Notes: a model not told the origin generated them from the sequence alone. Shown: positions 28,698 through 37,669, numbered from the stretch's first letter. The stretch: DNA of 64,000 nt from Nostoc paludosum FACHB-159 (GCF_014698835.1 NZ_JACJTU010000023.1:62001-126000); one strand, 5' to 3'. A program made the numbers and translations.

Positions 28698-28782
28698 GCC
28701 CCTAACTAAAAGCTAGGGGCGATAAATTTATTAAGGTGCATCTACCATTTATTAATCCGCTTTGACTATTGCTATATCCGGG
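28698..28782 (-). ncRNA. Putative small RNA, array unit 2
   Basis: Same layout: CCCGGATATAGC, core GGATTAATAAATGGTAGATG (28740-28759) identical to unit 1, then the terminator stem GCCCCTA/TAGGGGC with an inner CT/AG extension (28698-28720) and TTTATTTATT. Hairpin base changes relative to units 1 and 3 keep pairing, which argues for a structured RNA. Confidence 0.6.
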
Positions 28783-28843
28783 TAAATTTCACTTATTATA
28801 AAAATTTTACTTTTACTGAATAAAAATTATTAACCATAAATAA

Positions 28844-28928
28844 AGCCCCCAGCTAAAGGCTGAGGGCTGTGATTTAATTAAGGTGCATCTACTATTTATA
28901 TATCCGCTTTAGTCGCTACTCGATCAGG
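28844..28928 (-). ncRNA. Putative small RNA, array unit 3 (upstream-most)
   Basis: Core variant GGATATATAAATAGTAGATG (28887-28906) and a 10-bp terminator stem AGCCCTCAGC/GCTGGGGGCT (28844-28868), followed by TTTATTTATGG. The CCGGA-type box of the other units is degenerate here (CCTGATCGAG). The remaining 28931-29206 has no gene I support. Confidence 0.55.
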
Positions 28929-29206
28929 AAGAATTGAAAAAAGAATAGATAGTTGTGAGATTGATTTTATTATCTATAAAGTGAGTACTAACTTCAACCA
29001 AAAATACCTACGGTATTTGACTAAGTAAGTATTATCCATCTTCATAAGAATTTTACAAAAAGCCTTATTTTCCCCTAGATATACGAAGTTTCTGTTAATA
29101 TCTCTAATGTGATATCCGCAATAGTACGAATATAGTTTAGTAGTTGGGTATATAACTATGAAAATTAGACACACCCAACTCAATGAAGCGATGTCTACGA
29201 CGGGCT

Positions 29207-29782
29207 ATGCCTACGCATATTATCCAAGGTGTCATGATAGTTCTATTTTCCCTTGGCAGCCTTGGTATTGTCGGAGGAAGCTTTTTCCTCAGAAAAGCTT
29301 TTAGCAATACTAGCGAACCTGAAATAATAACCGATACAACACGCTACAAAGAAATTCGTAATCAATTATGGTCTGACCCTGACCAGCTAAAACATTTTCC
29401 GAATCAGATTCCCACAGATGCTAAAGATATTCGCATTGCTTACTCTCCTGGATTTTTACAAGGAGGTAGTTTTTTTCAAATTAGATTGAAACAGCCCCCA
29501 GAAAAAATAAAAAAACTACTCTCACAATACAGAAATAATGCAAAACATAAATATAGAGGGGGCAACACAAACGACCATATAAATCAACCTAACGGTGTGC
29601 CGACAACCTTTTTCTACACCAATGATTCTTCTGGCGAAACTTTTCCAGATGCATATGAAATATTAGTATTAGATGCAACAGACAGAGGTAAATCCGGTTT
29701 CAAATGGAATCATGGTGATAGCTATGGTGTTGCGATTAATAGCTCTGCCTCAGAAATTATCTATTGGGCTGAACAATGGTAG
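29207..29782 (+). CDS. Hypothetical membrane-anchored protein; 5' end overlaps repeat DNA
   Basis: 191 aa from ATG 29207; a start at 29183 would add MKRCLRRA, encoded by the repeat GCGATGTCTACGACGGGC. One N-terminal transmembrane helix (about residues 5-26, GVMIVLFSLGSLGIVGGSFF), then a soluble domain (TDTTRYKEIRNQLWSDPDQL...FKWNHGDSYGVAINSSA) that I do not recognise. The repeat covers the position of the ribosome-binding site, and no Shine-Dalgarno motif is visible for either start, so translation may have been altered or weakened by the insertion. Confidence 0.55.
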   Translation: MPTHIIQGVMIVLFSLGSLGIVGGSFFLRKAFSNTSEPEIITDTTRYKEIRNQLWSDPDQLKHFPNQIPTDAKDIRIAYSPGFLQGGSFFQIRLKQPPEKIKKLLSQYRNNAKHKYRGGNTNDHINQPNGVPTTFFYTNDSSGETFPDAYEILVLDATDRGKSGFKWNHGDSYGVAINSSASEIIYWAEQW

Positions 29783-29896
29783 TTATTACTGGATGCTAGT
29801 TTTACTCTTTTAGGTATATAACTTTCGGTAGTTAAAAATTTATATCAATTATGGCTAATATTTAAAAAATGCTGAAAAATTATCTGATTATTTAGA

Positions 29897-30673
29897 ATGT
29901 CAACTGCTTTAATTACTGGTGCCTCTAGTGGTATTGGTAAAGCTTTCGCCCAGGAATTAGCTGCACGCAAGACAAATCTTGTACTCGTTGCTCGTTCTGA
30001 AGATAAATTAAACCAATTAGCTAAAGAATTAAAAGAAAAGTATAAAGTTCAAGTAGACGTTATACCTAAAGACCTTACAGAGCATAATGCTGCGGCTGGT
30101 GTATTTGATGCTACAAAAACAAAGGGATTAACGATTGATTTATTAATCAACAATGCTGGTTTTGGTTCTTATGGAGATTTTGCCGAATCAGATGGAGAAA
30201 GACAAGTTAAAATCGTACAATTAAACATTTTGGCATTGGTAGATTTAACCCATAGATTTTTACCAATCATGCGGCAACGTCGTTCTGGAAGTATTATTAA
30301 CGTATCCTCAATTACAGGATTTCAACCGATACCGTATCTTTCTGTTTATGCTGCTAGTAAAGCTTTTATTCTTAGCTTTAGTGAAGCACTCTGGGCAGAA
30401 AATCGTCAATATGGTGTTCGTATTTTAGTTACCTGTCCAGGCCCAATAGAAACAAATTTTTTTGCAGAAGCTAATTTTCCTCCAGCTTTAGCAGGAAGCA
30501 CAGAAAAAGTATACTCCTGTGAAGAAGTAGTTCGCGAATCTCTGAAAGCTTTAGAAGAGTGGCAGCCTACAGTTATTATTGGTGATGTTACCACTCAAAT
30601 TAGAAGTATATTAGCTCGATTAGTACCGCGAAAAGTGCTACTGAATATTTTGGCAAAAAGGTTTAAAGTCTAA
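29897..30673 (+). CDS. Short-chain dehydrogenase/reductase
   Basis: 258 aa, classical SDR. The cofactor loop GASSGIGKAF (8-17) with an ARS after beta-2 suggests NADP(H). NNAG (85-88), the catalytic serine region INVSSITGFQ, and YAASK (Y151, K155) are intact. The hydrophobic C-terminal end ILARLVPRKVLLNILAKRF resembles DltE/YqjQ-type SDRs. Substrate unknown. Stands alone. Confidence 0.88.
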   Translation: MSTALITGASSGIGKAFAQELAARKTNLVLVARSEDKLNQLAKELKEKYKVQVDVIPKDLTEHNAAAGVFDATKTKGLTIDLLINNAGFGSYGDFAESDGERQVKIVQLNILALVDLTHRFLPIMRQRRSGSIINVSSITGFQPIPYLSVYAASKAFILSFSEALWAENRQYGVRILVTCPGPIETNFFAEANFPPALAGSTEKVYSCEEVVRESLKALEEWQPTVIIGDVTTQIRSILARLVPRKVLLNILAKRFKV

Positions 30674-30877
30674 TATTATTTTGAACGTCCTTTGTATAGT
30701 AGGCAACAGGCAAAATAATTGAAAGTCTTTTGGTGTCAAAGTTTTATCATCAGTTTATGTCCTAAACCATGCTTAAACTGCTATAAAATCCCCTAATTTG
30801 AATCATGTGGATTCCCCTATTGCCTATTGCCTTTTTCCCTACTATTGCCTTCTTACCTATTGCCTTTTAACTAAAAA

Positions 30878-31657
30878 TCACATATACCGAGTTAGTTGAA
30901 CGCGGTAACGGTCTTTTTTAGTAACAGCAATTTCTCCAACTTCTAAACGTCCTTTAGAGCGAATGGCGATTAAATCACCTGATTTGACTTGAGAACTAGC
31001 TTGAGTTACTTCCTTCCAATTGACGCGGACATCACCAGAGTCGATTAAATCAACCATTTTACTGCGGGACATACCAAAACCAGCAGAGGCGATCGCATCT
31101 AATCGCAAAGATGCTTCTACAGTAGTTAATTCTTTTTTCTTCGGTTCTCGAACCTTTAATTCACTAATCTCAATCCGTTGAGTTTTCACCGGAACCGATC
31201 GCACCTGTTTGAGATTCATTTCCAAAAATTCTACCAACTCTGGTGCGACGATCGCCTGGGCCCCTCTTTCTCCCAAAACAATAATATCTCCTGTCTTTTC
31301 GCGGACAATTCCTGTCCCTAGCATTGCGCCTAAAAAGTCGCGGTGAGTGGCGGTATCAAATAAGAAATTACCAGCAATTTCTACTGCAACAAGGCTGACT
31401 TGAGATGAATCTAAGGGTAGTTCCGAACGAGCGATCGCTATTCTTTGGCGTTCAGCTTGCGGATATCCACCCCACACAACTAATTGCACCTCTGTTAATC
31501 GGCTAAATACTCGTTGAATTTCCGCCAATTCTGGAGGAGACAAAAAATCCGTCACAACCACTTCCCAAGTTTTAATAGCTTGCTCTGCTTGGTCAATTAC
31601 ACGAGCTACACTATCTCGATTTTCAACACCCTTTAAAAGTTCTTCTCGTGGCAACAT
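30878..31657 (-). CDS. Photosystem II S4-domain protein (YlmH-like)
   Basis: 259 aa with a YlmH-type N-terminal region (VARVIDQAEQAIKTWEVVVT, DFLSPPELAEI, WGGYPQAERQRIAI). The C-terminal S4 RNA-binding domain (about 180-245) is EASLRLDAIASAGFGMSRSK, VDLIDSGDVRVNWKEVTQAS. This matches the cyanobacterial and plant family annotated as a photosystem II S4-domain protein. Its role in PSII is not well defined; RNA binding is expected from the S4 fold. No partner gene is next to it. Confidence 0.85.
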   Translation of the reverse strand: MLPREELLKGVENRDSVARVIDQAEQAIKTWEVVVTDFLSPPELAEIQRVFSRLTEVQLVVWGGYPQAERQRIAIARSELPLDSSQVSLVAVEIAGNFLFDTATHRDFLGAMLGTGIVREKTGDIIVLGERGAQAIVAPELVEFLEMNLKQVRSVPVKTQRIEISELKVREPKKKELTTVEASLRLDAIASAGFGMSRSKMVDLIDSGDVRVNWKEVTQASSQVKSGDLIAIRSKGRLEVGEIAVTKKDRYRVQLTRYM

Positions 31658-31714
31658 TCTGAAAAATTATGAATTAGTCATTAGTCATTAGTCTAAATTC
31701 TGAATTCTGAATTC

Positions 31715-32239
31715 TTATCTCGATTCTAACTTTAATTCCCATTTTATAAGGTTTTCATTTCTCTCGACTTGTTGCATTCCTAATTTTTCGAGAATGCGAA
31801 TTGAGGCAACATGATCGTTTGGAGAATGAGAAACAATGCTTTTAAGTTGGGGCTGAGTAAAGGCAAAATTTACTAATGCTTCTACTGCTTCAAAAGCAAA
31901 TCCTTGCTGACGATAGGCTGATATAACTTCATAACCCATTTCTGTTGTTCCTTGTTCATTAGGTTTGCCAAGAAATCCCAAATCCCCAATTAGGGTATTG
32001 TCAGCGATGTGAATTATCAGCCACACACCCCAGCCCAACTGGGAAGGATCGTCTATAAGCATCTGAGTATACATTGGGAAAATATCTAGCACCTCACCTG
32101 TATACCATTCATCAGGAACGCGTACCCCTAAGAGCTTTTCCACTTCAGATTTGTTTTTTGCCACAACGGCTTGTGCCACCTCCAAGCAACAAGGAAGCAA
32201 CTCAAGCCGCTGTGTCGTAATATGTAAACTATGATTCAT
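31715..32239 (-). CDS. GNAT (RimJ/RimL-type) N-acetyltransferase
   Basis: 174 aa. The N-terminal LHITTQRLELLPC, the acetyl-CoA site region TEMGYEVISAYRQQGFAFEAV, and SPNDHVASIRILEKLGMQQV are typical of this acetyltransferase branch. The Q-Q-G-F-A motif is a slight variant of the usual Q/R-x-x-G-x-G/A. Its start is three bases downstream of the stop of the gene at 32243, so the two are cotranscribed. Acceptor substrate unknown. Confidence 0.85.
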   Translation of the reverse strand: MNHSLHITTQRLELLPCCLEVAQAVVAKNKSEVEKLLGVRVPDEWYTGEVLDIFPMYTQMLIDDPSQLGWGVWLIIHIADNTLIGDLGFLGKPNEQGTTEMGYEVISAYRQQGFAFEAVEALVNFAFTQPQLKSIVSHSPNDHVASIRILEKLGMQQVERNENLIKWELKLESR

Positions 32240-32242
32240 TTG

Positions 32243-32749
32243 CTACACGCCATTTGTGTCTGCATAACCCTGAATATTTTCTGGCTCAAATTGACGTAAT
32301 ATCTTGGTCGCCTGACGGGTTAAGGTTTCAGAACCTTGAACTGCAATTAAGTATTTACCCGCATCTAAACGGTTACGGTAGGGTAAAGCATCACCACTAC
32401 CTACGAGTAAACCGACTCCGCCACCGACAAACACACCACCCATAGCACCACTAGCAGCACCCAGTAGTCCTCCAACGATGTGATTGCCAACTTCACCCGC
32501 CCAGGCAAAAGTTTGCAAACCAGTAATCAGGCTGAAGGTGAAACCTGCAAAAAAGCCGAATGGTATCAGCCAGGTTGCCATGAGCCGTGCTTGCTTTTTG
32601 GCTTGGTCTTTGGGGTCAATTAAGCCAAACTCGTCAGCAGTTTTATACCCCTTCCCCAGGATAGTACTGTTTATGCCTTCTTTTTCTAAAGCTAAGTAAG
32701 CAGCTTCAGCTTGAATGCGGTCTGGTAATACGGCAACAAGGTAATTCAT
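32243..32749 (-). CDS. Hypothetical membrane protein with Gly-zipper-like region
   Basis: 168 aa. A soluble N-terminus (YLVAVLPDRIQAEAAYLALEK) resembles small stress-protein domains. It is followed by two hydrophobic, glycine-rich segments, the second strongly Gly/Ala/Val (HIVGGLLGAASGAMGGVFVG then GGVGLLVGSG), and a soluble C-terminal piece (GKYLIAVQGSETLTRQATKI). Known as a conserved cyanobacterial type; the function is unknown. Upstream partner of the GNAT gene. Confidence 0.7.
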   Translation of the reverse strand: MNYLVAVLPDRIQAEAAYLALEKEGINSTILGKGYKTADEFGLIDPKDQAKKQARLMATWLIPFGFFAGFTFSLITGLQTFAWAGEVGNHIVGGLLGAASGAMGGVFVGGGVGLLVGSGDALPYRNRLDAGKYLIAVQGSETLTRQATKILRQFEPENIQGYADTNGV

Positions 32750-32880
32750 TGATTTTACAATACTTAATTTAATAAAAGTTTTGCCTTAATTAACAGCGTA
32801 TCAGTCCTGTGGGCAGGAGTCAGAATTCAGAATTCAGAATTCAGGAGTCACGAGTCAAAATTTAGAAGTCGGAATGGGCT

Positions 32881-33258
32881 TTACTTTAAAGAATCCAGTG
32901 GCTCACAAAAATTGTTCACACCTTGCTTGAGGACATAAATTAAAACCGGCGTTGCCAAAATCTTGGGAAACGTCGGTGTTGTTTTGAGATGTTCCATCAT
33001 CTTGGGAAGTGAACTATTGAGCAAATCTTCGCGATATTCTTGTTGGCAAATCACCGCACGCCACTTTCTAGCCAAAGCATCTAACCATTCGGAATTTGCT
33101 CTTTCTGGTTGTTGTCCTGCGCGGATAGCTAGCGTCATCGCTGCATCCTCTAAATCTCCGTCACAGTCTTCAATCAAGTCCAGCGCTTCCATATCGCTGG
33201 GATCATCTGCCAATTGAGAGCGAAACTGTGCAATTTCTTTCGATGTTACTTTAGTCAT
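32881..33258 (-). CDS. Conserved hypothetical protein
   Basis: 125 aa, soluble, mostly helical (TSKEIAQFRSQLADDPSDME, ALDLIEDCDGDLEDAAMTLA). It includes a hydrophobic stretch near the C-terminus (ILATPVLIYVLKQGVNNFCE). I do not recognise a domain with a known function. ATG at 33258. No operon partners within 120 bp. The spacer 32750-32880 carries AATTCAG tandem repeats. Confidence 0.6.
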   Translation of the reverse strand: MTKVTSKEIAQFRSQLADDPSDMEALDLIEDCDGDLEDAAMTLAIRAGQQPERANSEWLDALARKWRAVICQQEYREDLLNSSLPKMMEHLKTTPTFPKILATPVLIYVLKQGVNNFCEPLDSLK

Positions 33259-33344
33259 GAGTCTTTGACAAGGCGAGCGATGCTACGGCGGTAAACTACG
33301 AACACTCAGTTATGTTAGTTCAATTTTGACACTTCACGTGAAAA

Positions 33345-33482
33345 TCGGGCATGGGGCATTGGGCACTTGTACTGAGCTTGTCCTGAGCGTAGTCGTTGGC
33401 GCAGCCTCTCGTAGAGAAGGGCGAAGCCGTTGGCGCAGCCTCTCGTAGAGAAGTATTGGGTATTGGGCATTGGGCATGGGGA
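33345..33482. repeat. Composite heptamer/palindrome repeat (copy 4, rearranged)
   Basis: GGGCATGGGGCATTGGGC, GAGCTTGTCCTGAGCGTAG, and a tandem duplication of CGTTGGCGCAGCCTCTCGTA, then GGGTATTGGGCATTGGGC. It differs from the other three copies by holding two cassette units. The rest of 33259-33683 has only the terminator at 33581. Confidence 0.75.
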
Positions 33483-33580
33483 TTGAGTTTCTGAACTTCA
33501 TTAAATGAGTGCTTGAACTCCATTAATGAGCATTTGAAGAAAATGAACAAGTCCCCAATGCCCCATCCCGAATTTTTATC

Positions 33581-33627
33581 AAAAAGCCTCATTTTCCAGT
33601 TTAGTCACTGAAAAAATGAGGCTTTTG
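33581..33627 (-). terminator. Bidirectional intrinsic terminator of the kai-hgdD transcript
   Basis: AAAAGCCTCATTTT pairs with AAAATGAGGCTTTT (14 bp) with T-rich DNA on the minus strand after the stem. It lies about 57 bp past the hgdD stop, so it probably ends the kaiABC-hgdD transcript or hgdD's own. Confidence 0.85.
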
Positions 33628-33683
33628 GAGGCTGTCTATGAGAAAGGCTACTCAATTCTATGATGCGGTTGAGTTTTGGGTAA

Positions 33684-35924
33684 CTACCGTAGTCCTCTGA
33701 GGGTAACAGACCTTTGCAGTTGAGCTAAAGCACGGTTGTAATCTAAGATTGCTGTGACTCGATTACCTTCAGCTCTTGTTAAGTCGTTTTCAGAGTTAAT
33801 TACATCAGTTTGAGTACCTACACCAGCTTGGAATCGCAAACGTGCTAAACGTAGAGCTTCCCTGGCTTGTTCTAAAGCGGTATTAGCAGTTTGAACATTT
33901 TCCAAATTAGATTGCTGGGTAGAAAAGGCTTGTTCTACTTGAAAGCGAATTTGGTTACGCTGCTCAGCAAATTGAGTTTCAGCGATCGCAATATTAGCTC
34001 TCTGCTGAGCTGCTCTGGCTCTTGCTGCTCCCCCATCAAACAAATTTAGGGTTGCTCGAACACCAAATGAGTAACCATCTGTAACACTAACGCTATCATC
34101 AAACTGATCTAGCAAGTCATAGCTGGCTACCAAACTAATTTGAGGGCCGAGTTCTGCAAGGGCTTGCCGACGCTGTTGCTCGTTAATATTACGTTGTGCT
34201 AACTGCTGTTGGAGTTCCGGGCGATTTTGAAAAGCTCGCACGATACTTTCTTCTAACGTTAGATCCCAAAGACCAGCTAATTGTACGGGATCGGCGGCGC
34301 TGATATTTATCCCTTGGGGCAAACTGATCCGAGTAGCCAACTGACGACGGGAAATTGCTTGCTGGGATCTAGCGTTAGTTAAATCTTGCTGGGCGTTGGC
34401 TAAATTCACCTGAGAACGAAGCACATCAAATCGCGTACCAACACCAGCTCGCTCTAAAGCTTCTGCATCCCGCAAACTAGCCTCTGAGTTCTGCACAGCG
34501 GACTGGGCAATACGTACTTGTTCGTCCGCTTGTTGTAAATTGTAGTAGTCAGTCGTCACATTCAAGCGAATTTCTTCGGACTGAGTTTCTACAGCCAACT
34601 CATTGAACCGTAGCTGTTCCCTAGCGGCATTTCTACGAGCTTTATTTAACCCAGAGGTATATAGGTCATAGGAAAGTTGTGCTTGCCCAGAAAAATTTGT
34701 GCTTGGTTCATCTGTAGAGCTTAAACTGTTTGGCCCGCTTAATTCATCTCGAAGCTGGTTACTAGAAGATTGACTGCGAGTCAGATCCGCACTAATCCCA
34801 AGAGTCGGCAACAAACTAGCTTCCGCCTCTTTTAAGGCATATCGGCTACGTTCTAGCTCCAATAACGCCACTTGTAAATCCCGATTGTTACGCCGTGCTA
34901 ATTCTAGAGCCTGTGCCAAACTAATCGGCTGATTTTCCTGGAGTCTCACTTCCTCTGTTTTTGTAGGAAATTGCAAGGGATTTGCATTTTGAATCAGCTT
35001 CTCAGGAATTTCTACAGCACCACCTGGTACAGGAGTTACGCTTCCTGGCACAGTAGGAGTTGGTGTCGAACCACCTGGTACAGGAGTTACACTTCCTGGC
35101 ACAGTGGGAGTTGGTGTCGAACCACCTGGCGCAGGAGTTATGCTTCCTGGCACAGTGGGAGTCGGCGTTGAATCTGTGGGAGTTGTGGTATTACTTTGAG
35201 CTACACGTTTTTCAACAGAATTTTCTTGTAGGCAGGTGTTTGAGGTCACCAGCAAAGGAGCCAAACCAGTTTTAGTTTTTCTCAACTCCTGCTGCGGACA
35301 CCTTTCGGCTGACAACAGTTTTGCTGCTCCTACACCTGTGGGTGAAGTTTGTAAAAATGTCTGCAAATGAGTAACGGTATTTATCTTTTGAACCACTGGC
35401 TGCTGTGAAGCAGACAAGGACAAAATTTCTTTTTGGGCAGACGCGGGTTTAGAAGTGTAGTCAGGAACTACTATCTTCTTTAATTTCTGCCAATAGGGAC
35501 TTGAATTGCTCTGTGTTTGGTTGCTTTCGGCAGAACGCTTCATATCTGGTTGTTGGGAATAACCAGAGGTAGGCGTTAAATTCAAAAGTTTACCTTTATC
35601 TTTTTGAGCTACTTGTTTTATTGGCACATTAGTATTTCCAGCCATCAAAACTGGAATACTCTTATTACTTAAAGGCTTCACACTAAACTTAGTAAAACCA
35701 GGAGCAGGTAATAGGGTTGGAATAGTAACATTTGCTGTTTTAGGCAATTGCGTATTCATGAAATCTTCAACCAAGGTTTGACCATAGGTAGAGGTCGAAA
35801 CACTTGAAGAAGATGCCAGCTGTACCCCACTTACTTTGACAGTATCAGCCCACGCAGGCTGAGTTGTTAAGACCGCTGCTGTCACACCAGGCAAGAAGCT
35901 ATGGAATAATTGCTGTCCTTTCAC
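33684..35924 (-). CDS. hgdD: TolC-family outer-membrane protein, heterocyst glycolipid exporter HgdD
   Basis: 746 aa, outer-membrane channel of type I secretion/efflux. Signal peptide about 1-26 (LPGVTAAVLTTQPAWA), a Ser/Pro/Thr-rich N-terminal extension to about residue 325 with a 17-residue tandem repeat, then the TolC body of two mirrored halves (LAQALELARRNNRDLQVALL, ...LEQAREALRLARLRFQAGVG). In Anabaena PCC 7120 the gene after kaiC is the TolC homologue HgdD, which exports heterocyst glycolipids and other substrates; the same order here supports the name. It has its own upstream spacer (35925-36028). Confidence 0.85.
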   Translation of the reverse strand: MKGQQLFHSFLPGVTAAVLTTQPAWADTVKVSGVQLASSSSVSTSTYGQTLVEDFMNTQLPKTANVTIPTLLPAPGFTKFSVKPLSNKSIPVLMAGNTNVPIKQVAQKDKGKLLNLTPTSGYSQQPDMKRSAESNQTQSNSSPYWQKLKKIVVPDYTSKPASAQKEILSLSASQQPVVQKINTVTHLQTFLQTSPTGVGAAKLLSAERCPQQELRKTKTGLAPLLVTSNTCLQENSVEKRVAQSNTTTPTDSTPTPTVPGSITPAPGGSTPTPTVPGSVTPVPGGSTPTPTVPGSVTPVPGGAVEIPEKLIQNANPLQFPTKTEEVRLQENQPISLAQALELARRNNRDLQVALLELERSRYALKEAEASLLPTLGISADLTRSQSSSNQLRDELSGPNSLSSTDEPSTNFSGQAQLSYDLYTSGLNKARRNAAREQLRFNELAVETQSEEIRLNVTTDYYNLQQADEQVRIAQSAVQNSEASLRDAEALERAGVGTRFDVLRSQVNLANAQQDLTNARSQQAISRRQLATRISLPQGINISAADPVQLAGLWDLTLEESIVRAFQNRPELQQQLAQRNINEQQRRQALAELGPQISLVASYDLLDQFDDSVSVTDGYSFGVRATLNLFDGGAARARAAQQRANIAIAETQFAEQRNQIRFQVEQAFSTQQSNLENVQTANTALEQAREALRLARLRFQAGVGTQTDVINSENDLTRAEGNRVTAILDYNRALAQLQRSVTLRGLR
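35019..35172 (-). repeat. 51-bp coding tandem repeat in hgdD (17 aa units)
   Basis: Almost three copies of a unit encoding GSTPTPTVPGSVTPVPG (about residues 251-301), with few changes between copies. Likely a flexible periplasmic or surface linker whose copy number can vary. Confidence 0.85.
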
Positions 35925-36028
35925 CGCATCCCCTCACACGAAAATCAATCTAGCGGCAGAAAACCTTTCTTCACCACAGAATATAGCACGATACTAAATT
36001 TAGGAATGAATATACTACGATACTAAAT

Positions 36029-37591
36029 TTAGGATTCGGAACTCTGTTTATCTTCAAAACGTTTAACAATGCGAGAAAGTTCCGCCTTTTCATCGATACT
36101 AACGCGAGTAGGAGCACCACTAACAATCCGTTCGTAGTTCCGGAATGAGTCTTTAATTTCTGGCCCATCGGCAGTGATATTATACTCACGAATGCCCTTA
36201 TCGTGCCAAGACCCTCTCATTTTAAATACGTTAATTGCCCGCGACATTTCCCCACGAATTTCTACGTACTGTAACATCAAAATTGTATCGGTAATCGTGG
36301 AAATATGAGAGTCTGTAATTGAATGCGATCCCATAAATTGGTCGGTTGTGTTAGTAAAGAAACCGGTGATTTCTTCTTGTTTGGCATAACCGGTAACACC
36401 AATTACAAACTGTCGAAATGCATTATTACTCACTCCTCTAGCTAGTGCTGAGAGTGAATCAATTGCTATACGAGCTGGTTTAAAAATCGCAATTTCCGAT
36501 TTAATAATTTGTAAGTGGTCTTCTAAGCCAGTTGATTCCGGATAAGTACAAATTATTTTCAGTAAACCTTGATGCTCTAGTTCCTCAAAATCAATTCCCC
36601 AAGAGGAAGCGTTGCGAGATAATTGGGCGCGTGATTCTTCATAAGCAAATAAAATTGCCTGTTCTCCATTGAGACAGCCATCTTGAATAAACTTACTTAC
36701 TAATAGGGTTTTGCCTGTACCTGTGGCTCCTGTGGCTAAGATGATTGAATCTTTGAAGAAACCACCACCGCACATTTCATCTAAGGTTTTGACGCCAGAA
36801 GAGACTCTGACATTAGAAGAACGTTGAGTCAAGCGCATTGCCCCTAGTGGAAAGATGTTGACTCCTTCGTTGGTAATTGTGAAGGGATACTCGCCTTTCA
36901 TATGAGTTGTACCGCGCAATTTGAGAATTTCAATTGTGCGACGGCGGCGTTCTCCTTCTAAAACGTTGCGAACAATTACAACATTATCGGAAACAAATTC
37001 TTCGACTCCAAAAGAGGCAACGGGGCCATATTCTTCGCTGCGTTCAGTGGTGATTACAGTGGTGACGCTGAGTTGTTTGAGACGCGCTACTAGACGAAAA
37101 ATTTCCCGGCGCACCACTCCCATTGCTTCATACTGCTGAAATACTGCTGTGATTGAGTCTATGGAAACTCGTTTAGCTTTATATTTGCGAATGGCATATT
37201 GCAAGCGTTCAATCAATGCAGAAAGGTCAAAGTTACCAACGATATCTTGCCCTTCTGGGTCGGGAGATGCATCGAGAATAAATAACTTGCCTTCTTCTAT
37301 TAGGCGTGGCAAGTTCCAGCCAAATATATGAGCGTTTTTAATAATATCACTGGGCGATTCTTCAAAGGTAACAAATACTCCTGGTTCGTCAAAGTAGGTA
37401 ATACCGTTATAAAGAAACTGAAGAGATAATAAAGTTTTTCCAGTACCGGAGGTGCCGCTAATCAAGGTAGTTCTACCAATGGGTAATCCACCATGACTAA
37501 TATCGTCAAACCCCTCAATCATCGTGCGAATTTTTTCTACACCCACAATTAACGGTGGTTTCTTTGGTTCTATTTGCTCGTTTTGACTCAT
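36029..37591 (-). CDS. kaiC: Circadian clock ATPase/autokinase KaiC
   Basis: 520 aa, the duplicated RecA-like clock protein. CI has Walker A GTSGTGKT (46-53) and the catalytic E77-E78. CII has Walker A GATGTGKT (288-295) and E318-E319. The phosphorylation pair in the stretch SITDSHISTITD falls exactly at S431-T432, as in Synechococcus KaiC. The C-terminal tail (SIDEKAELSRIVKRFED) is where KaiA binds. All key residues are intact, so a working oscillator is expected. Third gene of kaiABC, 78 bp after kaiB. It is followed by hgdD after 104 bp. Confidence 0.97.
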   Translation of the reverse strand: MSQNEQIEPKKPPLIVGVEKIRTMIEGFDDISHGGLPIGRTTLISGTSGTGKTLLSLQFLYNGITYFDEPGVFVTFEESPSDIIKNAHIFGWNLPRLIEEGKLFILDASPDPEGQDIVGNFDLSALIERLQYAIRKYKAKRVSIDSITAVFQQYEAMGVVRREIFRLVARLKQLSVTTVITTERSEEYGPVASFGVEEFVSDNVVIVRNVLEGERRRRTIEILKLRGTTHMKGEYPFTITNEGVNIFPLGAMRLTQRSSNVRVSSGVKTLDEMCGGGFFKDSIILATGATGTGKTLLVSKFIQDGCLNGEQAILFAYEESRAQLSRNASSWGIDFEELEHQGLLKIICTYPESTGLEDHLQIIKSEIAIFKPARIAIDSLSALARGVSNNAFRQFVIGVTGYAKQEEITGFFTNTTDQFMGSHSITDSHISTITDTILMLQYVEIRGEMSRAINVFKMRGSWHDKGIREYNITADGPEIKDSFRNYERIVSGAPTRVSIDEKAELSRIVKRFEDKQSSES

Positions 37592-37669
37592 TGCTTGATA
37601 ACAAATGGGTATAAAACCCGGTTTTTGCTTACTAACAGTTTGGATACAATTTTCTGATGATTAAATGTT

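Noticed and set aside
28548-28930. Possible CRISPR array
   Set aside because: Only three units with long spacing (about 147 bp), each with terminator-like hairpins and no spacer-sized variable segments; no cas genes.
28974-29183. 69-aa open frame next to the small-RNA array
   Set aside because: AT-rich, Tyr/Ile-rich chance frame without a start signal; antisense to the promoter of the 29207 gene.
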